The translations under genes were made by a program, and so were the position numbers. Source: a virus. Taken from it: a DNA stretch of 61,506 bases. The stretch covers positions 1-61,506 of the IMG/VR virus record IMGVR_UViG_3300025570_000016; one strand, given 5' to 3'. This document shows, in pieces, positions 36,397-46,200 of the stretch (the stretch's first letter is position 1; each line of letters opens with the position of its first letter). The notes under the pieces are model-generated. The model worked only from the letters and a program-made list of their open reading frames with translations. It was not told the origin of the DNA and made no database searches.

Positions 36397-38217
36397 ATGG
36401 CAAAATATTTAGGAATACCACTTACAGTTTCTAACGGTAATAGGATACCACTTACAGCTCAGCCCAATAAGGTTGAAAATCCAACTTTTGAAGGCACTCA
36501 GACTCCTAGTGGAGTAAATTTTGTCCTTTCTTCAGGGTGGAGGTTGAATAACTCAGGTGCGGGTGCTGCCGCTTCTTCTTCTGAGTTTACATCTGAAGGA
36601 GCTAAAATTGAATGGCCTGCGGCTAACCCTCCTTCATCAACTTATTTAAGAGCTTGGAACGTAAGCTCTGCCTCAAATTTAATTGTGTTTACAAAAGGAA
36701 AAGCGTATAAGATGACTTATACTATTAGCTCCTCTAACAATGATTCAGGCTTGAGGCTTGAAAACGGAGCTTCTATTGTTTCTTTAAATACATCCGTTGG
36801 TACTCATGAGATTAACTTTATAGCTGATATTGATATATTTACAATAATACGTAATAACAATGTTAACTCAGGAGCTACAATAGTGGTTAGTTCTGTTTAC
36901 GTAAAAGAAATAGCCGCAACTGAAACACCTACGTATGGTTCGCCTGAGCTTGTTGAAAACAGTGAGTTTAATAAGGGTAATGTTGATTGGACTTTTTTAG
37001 GGACAAATCCTCCCTCAATTAATAACACTACTGATACTTTAGATTTTACAAACTCCCCGACTACTGCGGCAGCTAAAACTACCAATACAATATTAGAGCA
37101 GGGAAAAAGGTATGTAGCTACAATTGATATAGAATCAATAACTTCAGGAGGATTAGCATTGGTGTATTCTGCAGGAGCGTATTCTCCTACCTTTACATCA
37201 GCAGGCGTTTATAACTATGATTTTGTACAAGACGGAAGTTTAAATCTTGCTAGTTTAGAGTGTTATTCTAGGGATGCTTCAACAACGGCTGTGGTAAACA
37301 GTATAAAAGTAAAAGAAGTTCCTTATGTAATAGGGACTCGTGAGTTTGTTAAGAACGGCGATTTTAAAAATGGGACTACAGGTTGGGCACCATACACAAA
37401 CGCATCTTTAAGTGTGCAAAATAATAAATTAGTTATAGTCCCAACTGTTGCATCTACGTCTAGAGCAACTCAAGGCTTTGACACTGAAATTGGTAAAACT
37501 TATTCAATAACAGCAAGCTTTGAAAACCCTAATTCAAGTACAGTTTTAATTGGATTATCACCAAATGAGAATGGCAGTAGTCCTACTGCTGACCAATCTA
37601 CAGATTCTAGTGGGACTATTAATGTTTTTTATACAGCAACATCTTCAACTACCTATGCCTCATTAAGTAGAAACGCTAATGATACTAATCCTATATATTA
37701 TAGTGATGTTTCAGTAGTAGAAATAGGATACAATTATCTACAGGTAGCTGACGGTGGGTTTAAGAAGTCAGTTAAAGAGGGTGATGTAATTTTCAATACG
37801 TCTACAAACACAGAGGGTGCTGTTAAACAGGTTATAGACAACAACGTACTATTAATGTCTAATAACAACTTCTCAACGGCAGGTGAGTTCTTTAACGTCT
37901 TCGCAGCTAATGGGGATACAAGAGGAAATCAGGTTGTACGAACAGATAAGTACATTATGTCTGAGTACGATGAGAACCCAAGTAATCCTCAGGAGTCGTC
38001 ATTTTGGTACGCAGGTGGTGTGGATGCTGATAAGGTAACCCTTACTCATTTAGTTCCTGCAACGAATACGTTCTTTGTAGCGAATCTAATTGAGGATTAC
38101 ACTCAAAGGTTAAATGCTCAGTCAGCTACAGCAAGCAGGTTAGACATTCCTTTAGACGCATTTAGAGACCACAAGAATAGCGAGGTGCTAGTAACAACTT
38201 CTATAACACTTTCATAG
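36397..38217 (+). CDS. Modular tail surface protein with three jelly-roll inserts (606 aa)
   Basis: The N-terminal MAKYLGIPLTVSNGN resembles family A. Three jelly-roll, carbohydrate-binding-like modules follow (starting near residues 25, 180 and 320, each opening with a (V)ENPTFEG or ELVENSEF or EFVKNGDF type motif and a Trp). The C-terminal 160 residues (YLQVADGGFKKSVKEGDV to the end) contain the VTLTH strand and FVANLIEDYTQRLNAQ helix of family A. It is a likely receptor or glycan-binding tail component. Confidence 0.7.
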   Translation: MAKYLGIPLTVSNGNRIPLTAQPNKVENPTFEGTQTPSGVNFVLSSGWRLNNSGAGAAASSSEFTSEGAKIEWPAANPPSSTYLRAWNVSSASNLIVFTKGKAYKMTYTISSSNNDSGLRLENGASIVSLNTSVGTHEINFIADIDIFTIIRNNNVNSGATIVVSSVYVKEIAATETPTYGSPELVENSEFNKGNVDWTFLGTNPPSINNTTDTLDFTNSPTTAAAKTTNTILEQGKRYVATIDIESITSGGLALVYSAGAYSPTFTSAGVYNYDFVQDGSLNLASLECYSRDASTTAVVNSIKVKEVPYVIGTREFVKNGDFKNGTTGWAPYTNASLSVQNNKLVIVPTVASTSRATQGFDTEIGKTYSITASFENPNSSTVLIGLSPNENGSSPTADQSTDSSGTINVFYTATSSTTYASLSRNANDTNPIYYSDVSVVEIGYNYLQVADGGFKKSVKEGDVIFNTSTNTEGAVKQVIDNNVLLMSNNNFSTAGEFFNVFAANGDTRGNQVVRTDKYIMSEYDENPSNPQESSFWYAGGVDADKVTLTHLVPATNTFFVANLIEDYTQRLNAQSATASRLDIPLDAFRDHKNSEVLVTTSITLS

Positions 38218-38218
38218 T

Positions 38219-39958
38219 ATGGCAAAGTATTTAGGGATACCGTTAACAGTTTCAAATGGGAACAAAGTGCCTCTTACAGCTCAGCCTGAGTTGGTTGACA
38301 CTACTGTTACACAATCTTCAGATTGGTTTGCCGCTGCAACTTCTCCCTCAACAGCATCTATTACATCAGATGGTGGGTTAGTAAATGTAGTTTCGGGAAA
38401 CTTTGCTTATGTTAGAACAAGTGTTAATAGTTTGTTTACAATTGGCAAGTCTTACACTGCAACTGTTCGATTTCAAAGGATAAGTGGTTCAGGCGGGAGC
38501 GTTGGTGTTAGGCAAACAATAGGTTCGCCTTTAGTTATTAAAAATCTTACAGGAGGAATCCAAGAGATTACTTATAATTTTACAGCTTATGTGGATGACC
38601 AACTTTACATTTTAAGAGAAGGTACGGGGGATTATAGTTTTTTAGTATCCTACGTATCCGTCAAAGAAATAGCTGCGACAGAAACACCTACTTATGGTTC
38701 GCCTGAGCTTGTTACGAATGGTGATTTTAATGATGCTAGTGATTGGTCAGGAACAAATTGGACTATAAGTGGTAACGGTAAAGCTGTTCACGCAACTACT
38801 AATACTAATTACCTTATTCAATCAATGGGGTTGGAATCAGGTAAGAAATATGCAATACAGTGGACTGTTGCAGATTACAGTTCAGGTACTTTAGGTATAT
38901 CCGCCTCTAGTGGAACTAAGTCAGGTGATGACGCTGTAAGTGCTAACGGAACTTACAATACCGTTTTAGTAAGCAACGGTACAGCTCTTCAGATTTACGC
39001 TACCGGGGTAACTTCATTATCAAGCGTATCCGTAAAAGAAATTCCTTATGTAATGGGAACTCGTGAGTTTGTTAAGAACGGGGATTTTTCTGATGGCACA
39101 AATGGGTGGGATGCAACTAATGAAGCTGAGCTTAGCATTAGTAGCGGCAGACTAAGGGTGACCTCAAAAACCGCGAATTACGCATACGGGTATCAATATA
39201 TTCATGTAGAGGCGGGTAAAACTTACAGATTTACAGGTGACGTGCATTATGTTTCCGGTGCTGTGGGGTGGTTGATAGTAGATGGTTTTGATGAAAATAA
39301 TGTTTATCACGAATATGGAATAGTAAGTGTAAACAGTTCTACGACCACAAACTCTTTAGATATAACCTTTGTAGCCAAAACAAATTTATTTACAGTTAAA
39401 GGTCAAGTATATGATAACCCCTCCGGTTTAGCGGTTGAAATAGATAACATATCGGTAAAAGAACTTGAGTACAATTATTTACAGGTAGCTGACGGAGGAT
39501 TTACTAAATCGGTTAAAGAGGGTGATGTTGTATTTAATACATCTACAGGAACTGAAGGTGTAGTTAAGGAAGTTATAGACAATAATGTACTATTGATGTC
39601 TAATGATAACTTCTCTACAGCAGATGAGTTTTTTAACGTGTTTGCCGCGAACGGTGATACGAGAGGGAATCAACTTATAAAGACAGACAACTACATAATG
39701 TCTGAGTATGATGAAAATACATCCAACCCACAAGAATCATCGTTTTGGTTTGCGGGAGGGAAGAACTCAGATAAAGTTGTTTTAACGCAACTCAACCCTG
39801 CAACCAACACATTCTTTGTAGCAGGCGTAATTGAAGAATACCTTGAGAGACTTAACAGTCAATCAGCAACAGATAGTAGATTAGATATACCACTTGATGC
39901 GTTCAGAGACCATCAGTACAACGAAATATTAACAACAACAGCTATAACACTTTCATAA
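38219..39958 (+). CDS. Modular tail surface protein, paralogue of the preceding gene (579 aa)
   Basis: It shares the N-terminal 25 residues and the C-terminal 150 with the 606-aa protein; nucleotide identity is still visible there. The three middle jelly-roll modules are much more diverged (PELVDTTVT, PELVTNGDF, TREFVKNGDF openings). The second module is closely similar to one in the 584-aa protein at 47924. This pattern of constant ends and variable middle points to module swapping in host recognition. Confidence 0.7.
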   Translation: MAKYLGIPLTVSNGNKVPLTAQPELVDTTVTQSSDWFAAATSPSTASITSDGGLVNVVSGNFAYVRTSVNSLFTIGKSYTATVRFQRISGSGGSVGVRQTIGSPLVIKNLTGGIQEITYNFTAYVDDQLYILREGTGDYSFLVSYVSVKEIAATETPTYGSPELVTNGDFNDASDWSGTNWTISGNGKAVHATTNTNYLIQSMGLESGKKYAIQWTVADYSSGTLGISASSGTKSGDDAVSANGTYNTVLVSNGTALQIYATGVTSLSSVSVKEIPYVMGTREFVKNGDFSDGTNGWDATNEAELSISSGRLRVTSKTANYAYGYQYIHVEAGKTYRFTGDVHYVSGAVGWLIVDGFDENNVYHEYGIVSVNSSTTTNSLDITFVAKTNLFTVKGQVYDNPSGLAVEIDNISVKELEYNYLQVADGGFTKSVKEGDVVFNTSTGTEGVVKEVIDNNVLLMSNDNFSTADEFFNVFAANGDTRGNQLIKTDNYIMSEYDENTSNPQESSFWFAGGKNSDKVVLTQLNPATNTFFVAGVIEEYLERLNSQSATDSRLDIPLDAFRDHQYNEILTTTAITLS

Positions 39959-39959
39959 A

Positions 39960-41564
39960 ATGGCGAATTATTTAAAACTAAACAAGTCGTACATAGGTAA
40001 CGACTTATTGGAAAACCCTGAGTTTAACATGCTAGGACCTGAAGAGGTGTTAAATGCAGACTTTTCTCAATCTTACCCATCAACAGTTCCTGACATTGAA
40101 GGGGTTATGTTCAACAATTGGACGGTAGAGAATGGATTAGGAGGAAGCTCTTATAGATTAGAGGCTATACCTAACGGGTATAAGCAAACGCTTATTACTT
40201 TACCTACTGCACCCGGTTCTGTGTATCTAACAAGGCTAAAGCAGGACCTTTCATCAGTTCTTGAGGTAGGTAAGGTTTATAAAATTAGCTATGAAATAAA
40301 AGGAAGTAGTAATTACATTTTTTACAATTCTGTAGCTAAACTAACTAGCCAAGATACTTTAACTTCTACACCGAATATAAGTATGGGGGATAACCAAGAA
40401 ACCATTAAGGTTGAGCATGAGTTTGCGGTAACTGACTTATTAGACTCAGGCAACAACCCTGTAACTGTAGGCCAACACATATCGTTTTACATGTCAACAA
40501 ACGCTCAAGTTGGTGATTGGATAGAGGTTACTAACATTACTTTAAAAGAAATAGGACAGGTTGAATATTCTCCTGACCCTTTATTTTCAAGTGCAACCAA
40601 AGACACTTCTGTAAGTGCTTTATCAGGTTGGGGTACTTGGAATACCCCTGTTTCAAATAATGTGATTTCGTCTTCAGGTAAATATGTTCTTGAAATAGTA
40701 ACTAACGGGCCCACGCAAGGTGCTTGGTTATCTTTAGCTGATATACCTGATGGAATGGAGGTTAATATTAAAATAGAAAGTGTAACAGGAGATGTTGGGA
40801 TTCTTCTGTTGGGTGGTGAAAATATTTTTATTCCAACAGAGTCAGGTTTTGTTGACTTTACTTTTGTTAAAAAGTCAAATATTAATTATTTATATTTTGG
40901 AGTCGATGGTGCAGGTACTACAAACTACTACAATATTACAGTTCGACCTACTAATGTGTTTGCTTATGGTTGGCAAAGAAATCCAAATGAGGCTCAAGAA
41001 GGAGTTACCTTTAGTAATAACAACGTGACTATGGCAGGTCAGTTTACTAAAATTAAAGGCCTTTCTAGTTCATACCCTTCAGGAACTGAAGTTTTGTTAA
41101 AGTTTGATGTACTCTCATTTACTGAGGGTGTAAACTTTAGAGTATCTAAAGGTGCGGGTGAAATTGAAATTAAAGATTTAAAACTCGGTGAGAATGAACT
41201 TAGGTATACTACGACAGCATCACAAACAGATGTAATAATTAGCACTAGTAATGATAGCGATGATTACGAAATAACTCTTGATTCTATGTCAGTTCAAGAG
41301 GTTAAAAACCAACCGAAGCTTATCGGGGTTGATAATGTGTCTACAGTAAGCGCACCAACAAACAGTACGGTTGTAATCAACAACGGTCTAACTGATGGGG
41401 CTGACACTATAACTATCACGTATGCAGAGGCTGACGCGAGCTCAACGGTGCAGATGAGGAACTTCTTCCAAGACGCAATCGTAGAGTCTGCTAACGCAAA
41501 TAACACAGGTAAGGTAATTGAGATTAAGTCTCCTGTCCTTATCAACGACATTGTAGCATCTTAA
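39960..41564 (+). CDS. Third modular tail surface protein (534 aa)
   Basis: An A-like start (MANYLKLNKSYIGND) is followed by jelly-roll modules (around 20-200, 200-330, 330-450). The last 80 residues, with DTITITYAEADASSTVQMRN and an FFQDAIVESANA helix, correspond to the family A C-terminal half. It ends the modular trio and is followed by a terminator. Confidence 0.68.
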   Translation: MANYLKLNKSYIGNDLLENPEFNMLGPEEVLNADFSQSYPSTVPDIEGVMFNNWTVENGLGGSSYRLEAIPNGYKQTLITLPTAPGSVYLTRLKQDLSSVLEVGKVYKISYEIKGSSNYIFYNSVAKLTSQDTLTSTPNISMGDNQETIKVEHEFAVTDLLDSGNNPVTVGQHISFYMSTNAQVGDWIEVTNITLKEIGQVEYSPDPLFSSATKDTSVSALSGWGTWNTPVSNNVISSSGKYVLEIVTNGPTQGAWLSLADIPDGMEVNIKIESVTGDVGILLLGGENIFIPTESGFVDFTFVKKSNINYLYFGVDGAGTTNYYNITVRPTNVFAYGWQRNPNEAQEGVTFSNNNVTMAGQFTKIKGLSSSYPSGTEVLLKFDVLSFTEGVNFRVSKGAGEIEIKDLKLGENELRYTTTASQTDVIISTSNDSDDYEITLDSMSVQEVKNQPKLIGVDNVSTVSAPTNSTVVINNGLTDGADTITITYAEADASSTVQMRNFFQDAIVESANANNTGKVIEIKSPVLINDIVAS

Positions 41565-41590
41565 TGTTATAATGTAATAGGTTGAAAGAG

Positions 41591-41617
41591 GAGCTCCATA
41601 GGGGCTCTTTTTTTTTT
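41591..41617 (+). terminator. Rho-independent terminator
   Basis: The stem GAGCTCC/GGGGCTC (one G-T pair) with loop ATA (41591-41607) is followed by ten T (41608-41617). Confidence 0.9.
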
Positions 41618-41620
41618 GCG

Positions 41621-41628
41621 TATATTTG
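41621..41628 (+). promoter_or_regulatory. Promoter -7 element for neck and tail genes
   Basis: TATATTTG lies just after the terminator and 16 bases before ATG 41644. Confidence 0.65.
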
Positions 41629-41643
41629 TGAAAAGATTTAATA

Positions 41644-42340
41644 ATGATAGATTCAGTAAGAAGCACAGTTCTCGCTGTGTTAAATAAGAATAACTACGGG
41701 TATTTATCTCCAATGGATTTTAACCTGTACGCTTAAGCAAGCGCAGCTTGAAATATTCGAGAACTTATTTTACCAATACAATAATCAAATAAACTCAGAG
41801 AACGCTCGTAGGTCAGGTACTGACTATGCTGACATATCAAAAGGAATCCTTGAGGATATAGATTTGTTTAGCAAGGACTCAATTTTAAGCAGTAATTATG
41901 GAGCACATGCATTACCAAGCGATTATTACTTTATAAATAGAATTACAATAAGTATTAGCAATGTTGATGTTGAGGTTGAAAGAGTGTCTCAAGGCAAGAT
42001 TACAGCTTTAAAAATGTCTCCTCTTACAGCCCCAAGCAATGAGTTTCCTGTATACACCCAAGAGGGTAGTATTATAGAAATTACTCCTGATTCGGGGCAA
42101 GCTACCGCAAGATATATTAGATATCCATCTGAGCCTAAGTGGACTTATACCTCCGTTGGTAATAACGTACCTATATTTAATCCAAGTGCGGGGGATTATA
42201 AAGACTTTGAGCTACCCTTTAGCTATCAAAACGAGTTGGTGAATAAGATACTTAAGTACGCAGGAGTTGAGATTCGTGAGACTATGGTAGTTGATTTTGC
42301 TAATAAACAGGAACAACAAAATAATATAGAGCAACAATAA
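41644..42340 (+). CDS. Neck/adaptor-type protein interrupted by a +1 frameshift (231 aa if joined)
   Basis: Frame 1 runs from ATG 41644 for 30 codons (ending MDFNLYA) to TAA at 41734-41736. Skipping the T at 41734 after GCT continues with AAG CAA GCG CAG in another frame to the stop at 42338, giving NLYAKQAQLEIFENLFYQYN, which is a motif of phage neck-region proteins. No start with a leader exists inside the second frame (only TTG 41864). The GCT TAA G context resembles the RF2 +1 shift site. It could be programmed frameshifting or one extra T in the assembly. Confidence 0.7.
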
Positions 42341-43263
42341 TGGCATATATATCTCAATACGAATATTACGATAACAGCGGCTCTAATCCTCAGGATAAGA
42401 ATTGGGGTTCGTATCAGTACGTTAGCCTAAAGGATATAGTAACAAACTTCATGCTTATGTATCAAGGGAATCATTCCCTTGTAAATAACGAGGAGCGATA
42501 CAAGATTATATTCCACGCCAAACGTGCGATTCAAGAGCTTAACTATGATGCGTTCAAGGAAATCAAGGCATTAGAGATTTCGCTGCCGGATACGGTGCGA
42601 TACGTGCTTCCTTCGGACTATGTTAATTGGGTTAGGGTGTCGATGTTTGAGAATGGTGTATTATTCCCGTTAACTGAAAATATTCAAGCTACTACCGCTC
42701 AAGCATATCTTAAAGATAATAGCGGAGCTTTATTGTTTGATGAAAACGGTGAGGTGTTAAACCCTGAGTTCTCAGACTTTGACCTTGCAAGAATTAAAGG
42801 AACTAAGAAGAGTATATACCTAAACGATTCTAGCCCATTCAATGGTAGCGAAGGTTACTGCTATGACGGGGCTTGGTATTTTGACTACGCTATAGGTGCT
42901 CGTTACGGACTTAATACAGAGACCGCAAACGCTAACCCAACCTTTAGGATAGATTCTAAGGCGGGTGTTATAAACTTTGACTCTACAATGGCAGGTAAGT
43001 CTGTTATATTAGAGTACGTGTCTGATGGTATGGAAGGTGGTAATAACTCACTTATTACTGTAAACAAGTTGTTTGAGGAGTACGTGTACGCATACATTCA
43101 GTACGCTATACTTAATAGTAAGCTTGGTGTTCAGGAGTACATTGTTGCTCGAGCAAGAAAGCAAAAGTCAGCACTACTACGCAATGCTAAAATAAGAATT
43201 AGTAACATACACCCCGGTAGACTCCTAATGAATCTAAGAGGGCAATCTAAGTGGATTAAATAA
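42340..43263 (+). CDS. Neck ring / head-tail adaptor-type protein, 307 aa
   Basis: The 307-residue protein has YKIIFHAKRAIQELNYDAFK, ISLPDTVRYVLPSDYVNWVRV and a long C-terminal helix (YIVARARKQKSALLRNAKIR) ending LMNLRGQSKWIK. This protein is widespread between portal and tail hub in Bacteroidota podoviruses and crAss-like phages, where relatives form neck rings. TAATGG couples it to the frameshifted gene. Confidence 0.72.
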   Translation: MAYISQYEYYDNSGSNPQDKNWGSYQYVSLKDIVTNFMLMYQGNHSLVNNEERYKIIFHAKRAIQELNYDAFKEIKALEISLPDTVRYVLPSDYVNWVRVSMFENGVLFPLTENIQATTAQAYLKDNSGALLFDENGEVLNPEFSDFDLARIKGTKKSIYLNDSSPFNGSEGYCYDGAWYFDYAIGARYGLNTETANANPTFRIDSKAGVINFDSTMAGKSVILEYVSDGMEGGNNSLITVNKLFEEYVYAYIQYAILNSKLGVQEYIVARARKQKSALLRNAKIRISNIHPGRLLMNLRGQSKWIK

Positions 43264-43265
43264 AT

Positions 43266-46200
43266 ATGGCTAACTTAAAAAGGCACTTTATAGCCGGTAG
43301 GATGAATAAGTCTGTCGATGAACGGCTAGTACCTAACGGTGAGTATGTGGATGCAATGAATGTTCGCCTTGGTTCTACTGAGGAATCTGAGATAGGTTCT
43401 GTAGAATCATCAAAAGGTAACGAGCTTTTAACCGCAATCAACTTAGGTACTTACTCAGATATTCAATATGACTTAAGTGCAAACGCAAGGTGTATTGGAG
43501 CTTTTGAGGACGGTGCTAATGAAACCATATATTGGTTTATACACGATAATAATGCGTCAGATACAGGTACAAATAAAGCTGACCTTATTGTGTCTTACAA
43601 TACAAATGTAAAGTCGGCGGAATATCACGTTATTAGTTTTAAAAACGATGACGACCCTACAAATACCACGTTAAACTTTAACCCGAGCTATCTTATTAGC
43701 AACGTAAACAAGGTTGGTAACTTTTTGTTTTTTACAGACAACTACAATCCACCAAGAAAAATAAATGTAAACTCAAATTACGAATACCCAACTTCAATAA
43801 CGGGTAGTGATAACTTTGAGTACAATGATATATTAGTAGTTTTAGACCCACCTGCTCAAGCACCTTTGGTTACAGGTATTGACAACCCAAGTATCACTGA
43901 TACTTTTATGCAGGACAGGTTTATATGCTTTGGTTACAGGTATGAGTACGCTGACGGCGAGTACTCAGCTACATCACAGTTTACCAACCCAAGCTTTTTA
44001 CCTAAACCATTTGAGCTTTCGCCTGAAAGTGGTGTAAACGATGGTATGGTAAATAGTATAAACACTGCTGAGGTTACATTTTACACAGGCGGCCCTCAGG
44101 TAAAAGGCGTTGAGATATTATTTAAAGAGTCTGACTCAGGAACTATTAAGGTTATTGAGAAGCTTAACAAGCAACAGTTGAACTACTTAGACTATACGAA
44201 TTATACGTATTCATTTACCGATAGTAAAATATTTACTATATTATCAGAAGGTGAGATATTGCGTTTGTATGACAACGTACCATTACTTGCTAAAACACAA
44301 ACCTTAATGGGTAACCGTATTATGTATGGTAACTACATTGAGGGTTACGATTTAAAACGTGGCGGTCAAAATACTCGACTATCTTATACGGTAGATGTTA
44401 ACAGTACAGATATTGGTTTTAACGCATTATCTAATAATGGGTTTAACAGTGTCGCGTACGACATTAACCCTGCAACATCAGTAACTACTCTTGGTAATGT
44501 GGTTGTAGACTTATCAAACATACAGGATAAATTAACAGCAGGCTCCGCCTTTTCATTTAGCTTTAGATTAGAACATAATAGTTTTAATGGGGCACCTACA
44601 ACCTTACCTGCATCTACAAATAACAACATGGAGTTTGGGTTTACATACATACTCCCTCAAAACTTTAGCAATACAACAGAGCTTTTAAATAGCACGGACT
44701 TTCAGGATAAGTTAGGCTTATCATCTTCTATAGTGCCTATAAGTACAGCTTGTGAAAGACAGACTTTAACAGATAGATATAACTGCGCGTTGTCAGACAC
44801 TCTTCAAGGGGGCTATAGTCTTTATAGCAGCGGTATTTCTGCTGTTGAACAACCTATCATTGTAGGTCCTTCATCAGGTACGGAGATGAGTCTAGTTGTT
44901 TTGGCAGCGGTATATACAAACGACCCTGCTCAACCTGTTATAGGTAACTTAGCTTTTGAGTATTTTGATATAGCTGAGGCTGAGTTTTCTTTTCAGCAAG
45001 AACCAAGCTCAGCGAGCCTTCATAGTAACAGAGGGTACGAGGTAGGTATTGTTTATATGGATGAGTTTAACAGAGCTACAACAGCTTTGGTAAGTGAGTC
45101 GAATACAGTTTATATCCCCTGCTCAGCAAGTCCGACTAAAAATGAGGTGGTTGTAAATATACCCCCATCTCAGTTAGCTCCTGACTTTGCTAAGAGATAT
45201 AAGTTTGTAATAAAACCTGACGGTGAGCAGTACGAAACTATTTACTCAAACATTTACTTTAAAGACTCTGAAAGCGATTTCACATACTTCTTATTGGAAG
45301 GTGAGAACATTGCTAAGGTTGAAGAGGGTGATAGATATATCGTAAAACGAGACTCAACAGGGCCGTTGAGGAGCTGTGCTCAAGCAACTGTATTGGAAAA
45401 GAAAGCTCAGGCAGAGGATTTTATAACGGTTTTTGATTCAGGTGGAGATAATGTAACAGTTCCCGCAGGAACTTATATGAAGATGATGACCACTAACTTT
45501 GTAGCAGGCTCATCAAGTTCTTCGTTCAATCAATCAGGTATTCAATCATCTGAGCAAAACGTGCCTAGCACAATCACGTATCTTCAGTATGATGGGTTTA
45601 GCACACCTGCTTCAGGTGGTGGTAGCCCATACTCAAATACTCTTATACCAAGAGGGTCTAGAATTAATATTAGTATTGATTGGTATAGAGCAGGAACTAA
45701 CTATATAGGAGATAGAAATTGTAACAAGTTAGAATACAACTTCACAGCTAATGTTGAAGCTTCTCAAGAATACACAGATATTATAGGCTTGTGGAACGGT
45801 GAGAATGTATCAGACTTATTGCCTAATGATTTTGTTTACAACTCAACATTACTTACCACTCCTGCGGAAATAATTGCATTTGAACAAAGCGGAACCTCTT
45901 CAACTAGAAGGTTGCAGTGGTTTGAAAACGCAGCTGATAACCAAATAAAACTTTTAATTAGTGGCTATCAATCTTGTGCAAGCGGTACTACTTCAAGTAT
46001 TACCTCTAACTTTCAAATATTTATAGCAGGAGAGACTAATCTTATTGTTTTTGAAACCGAACCTACAGATGCTTTACCTGACGTTTGGTATGAGGGTCAA
46101 GACTCGTATCCAATTGATACAGTTACAGGATACCACTTGGATGGTGGTAACTTTGCTGACCCTGATGACCAAGACCAAAGCGCAACAGAGCCTGCTATAT

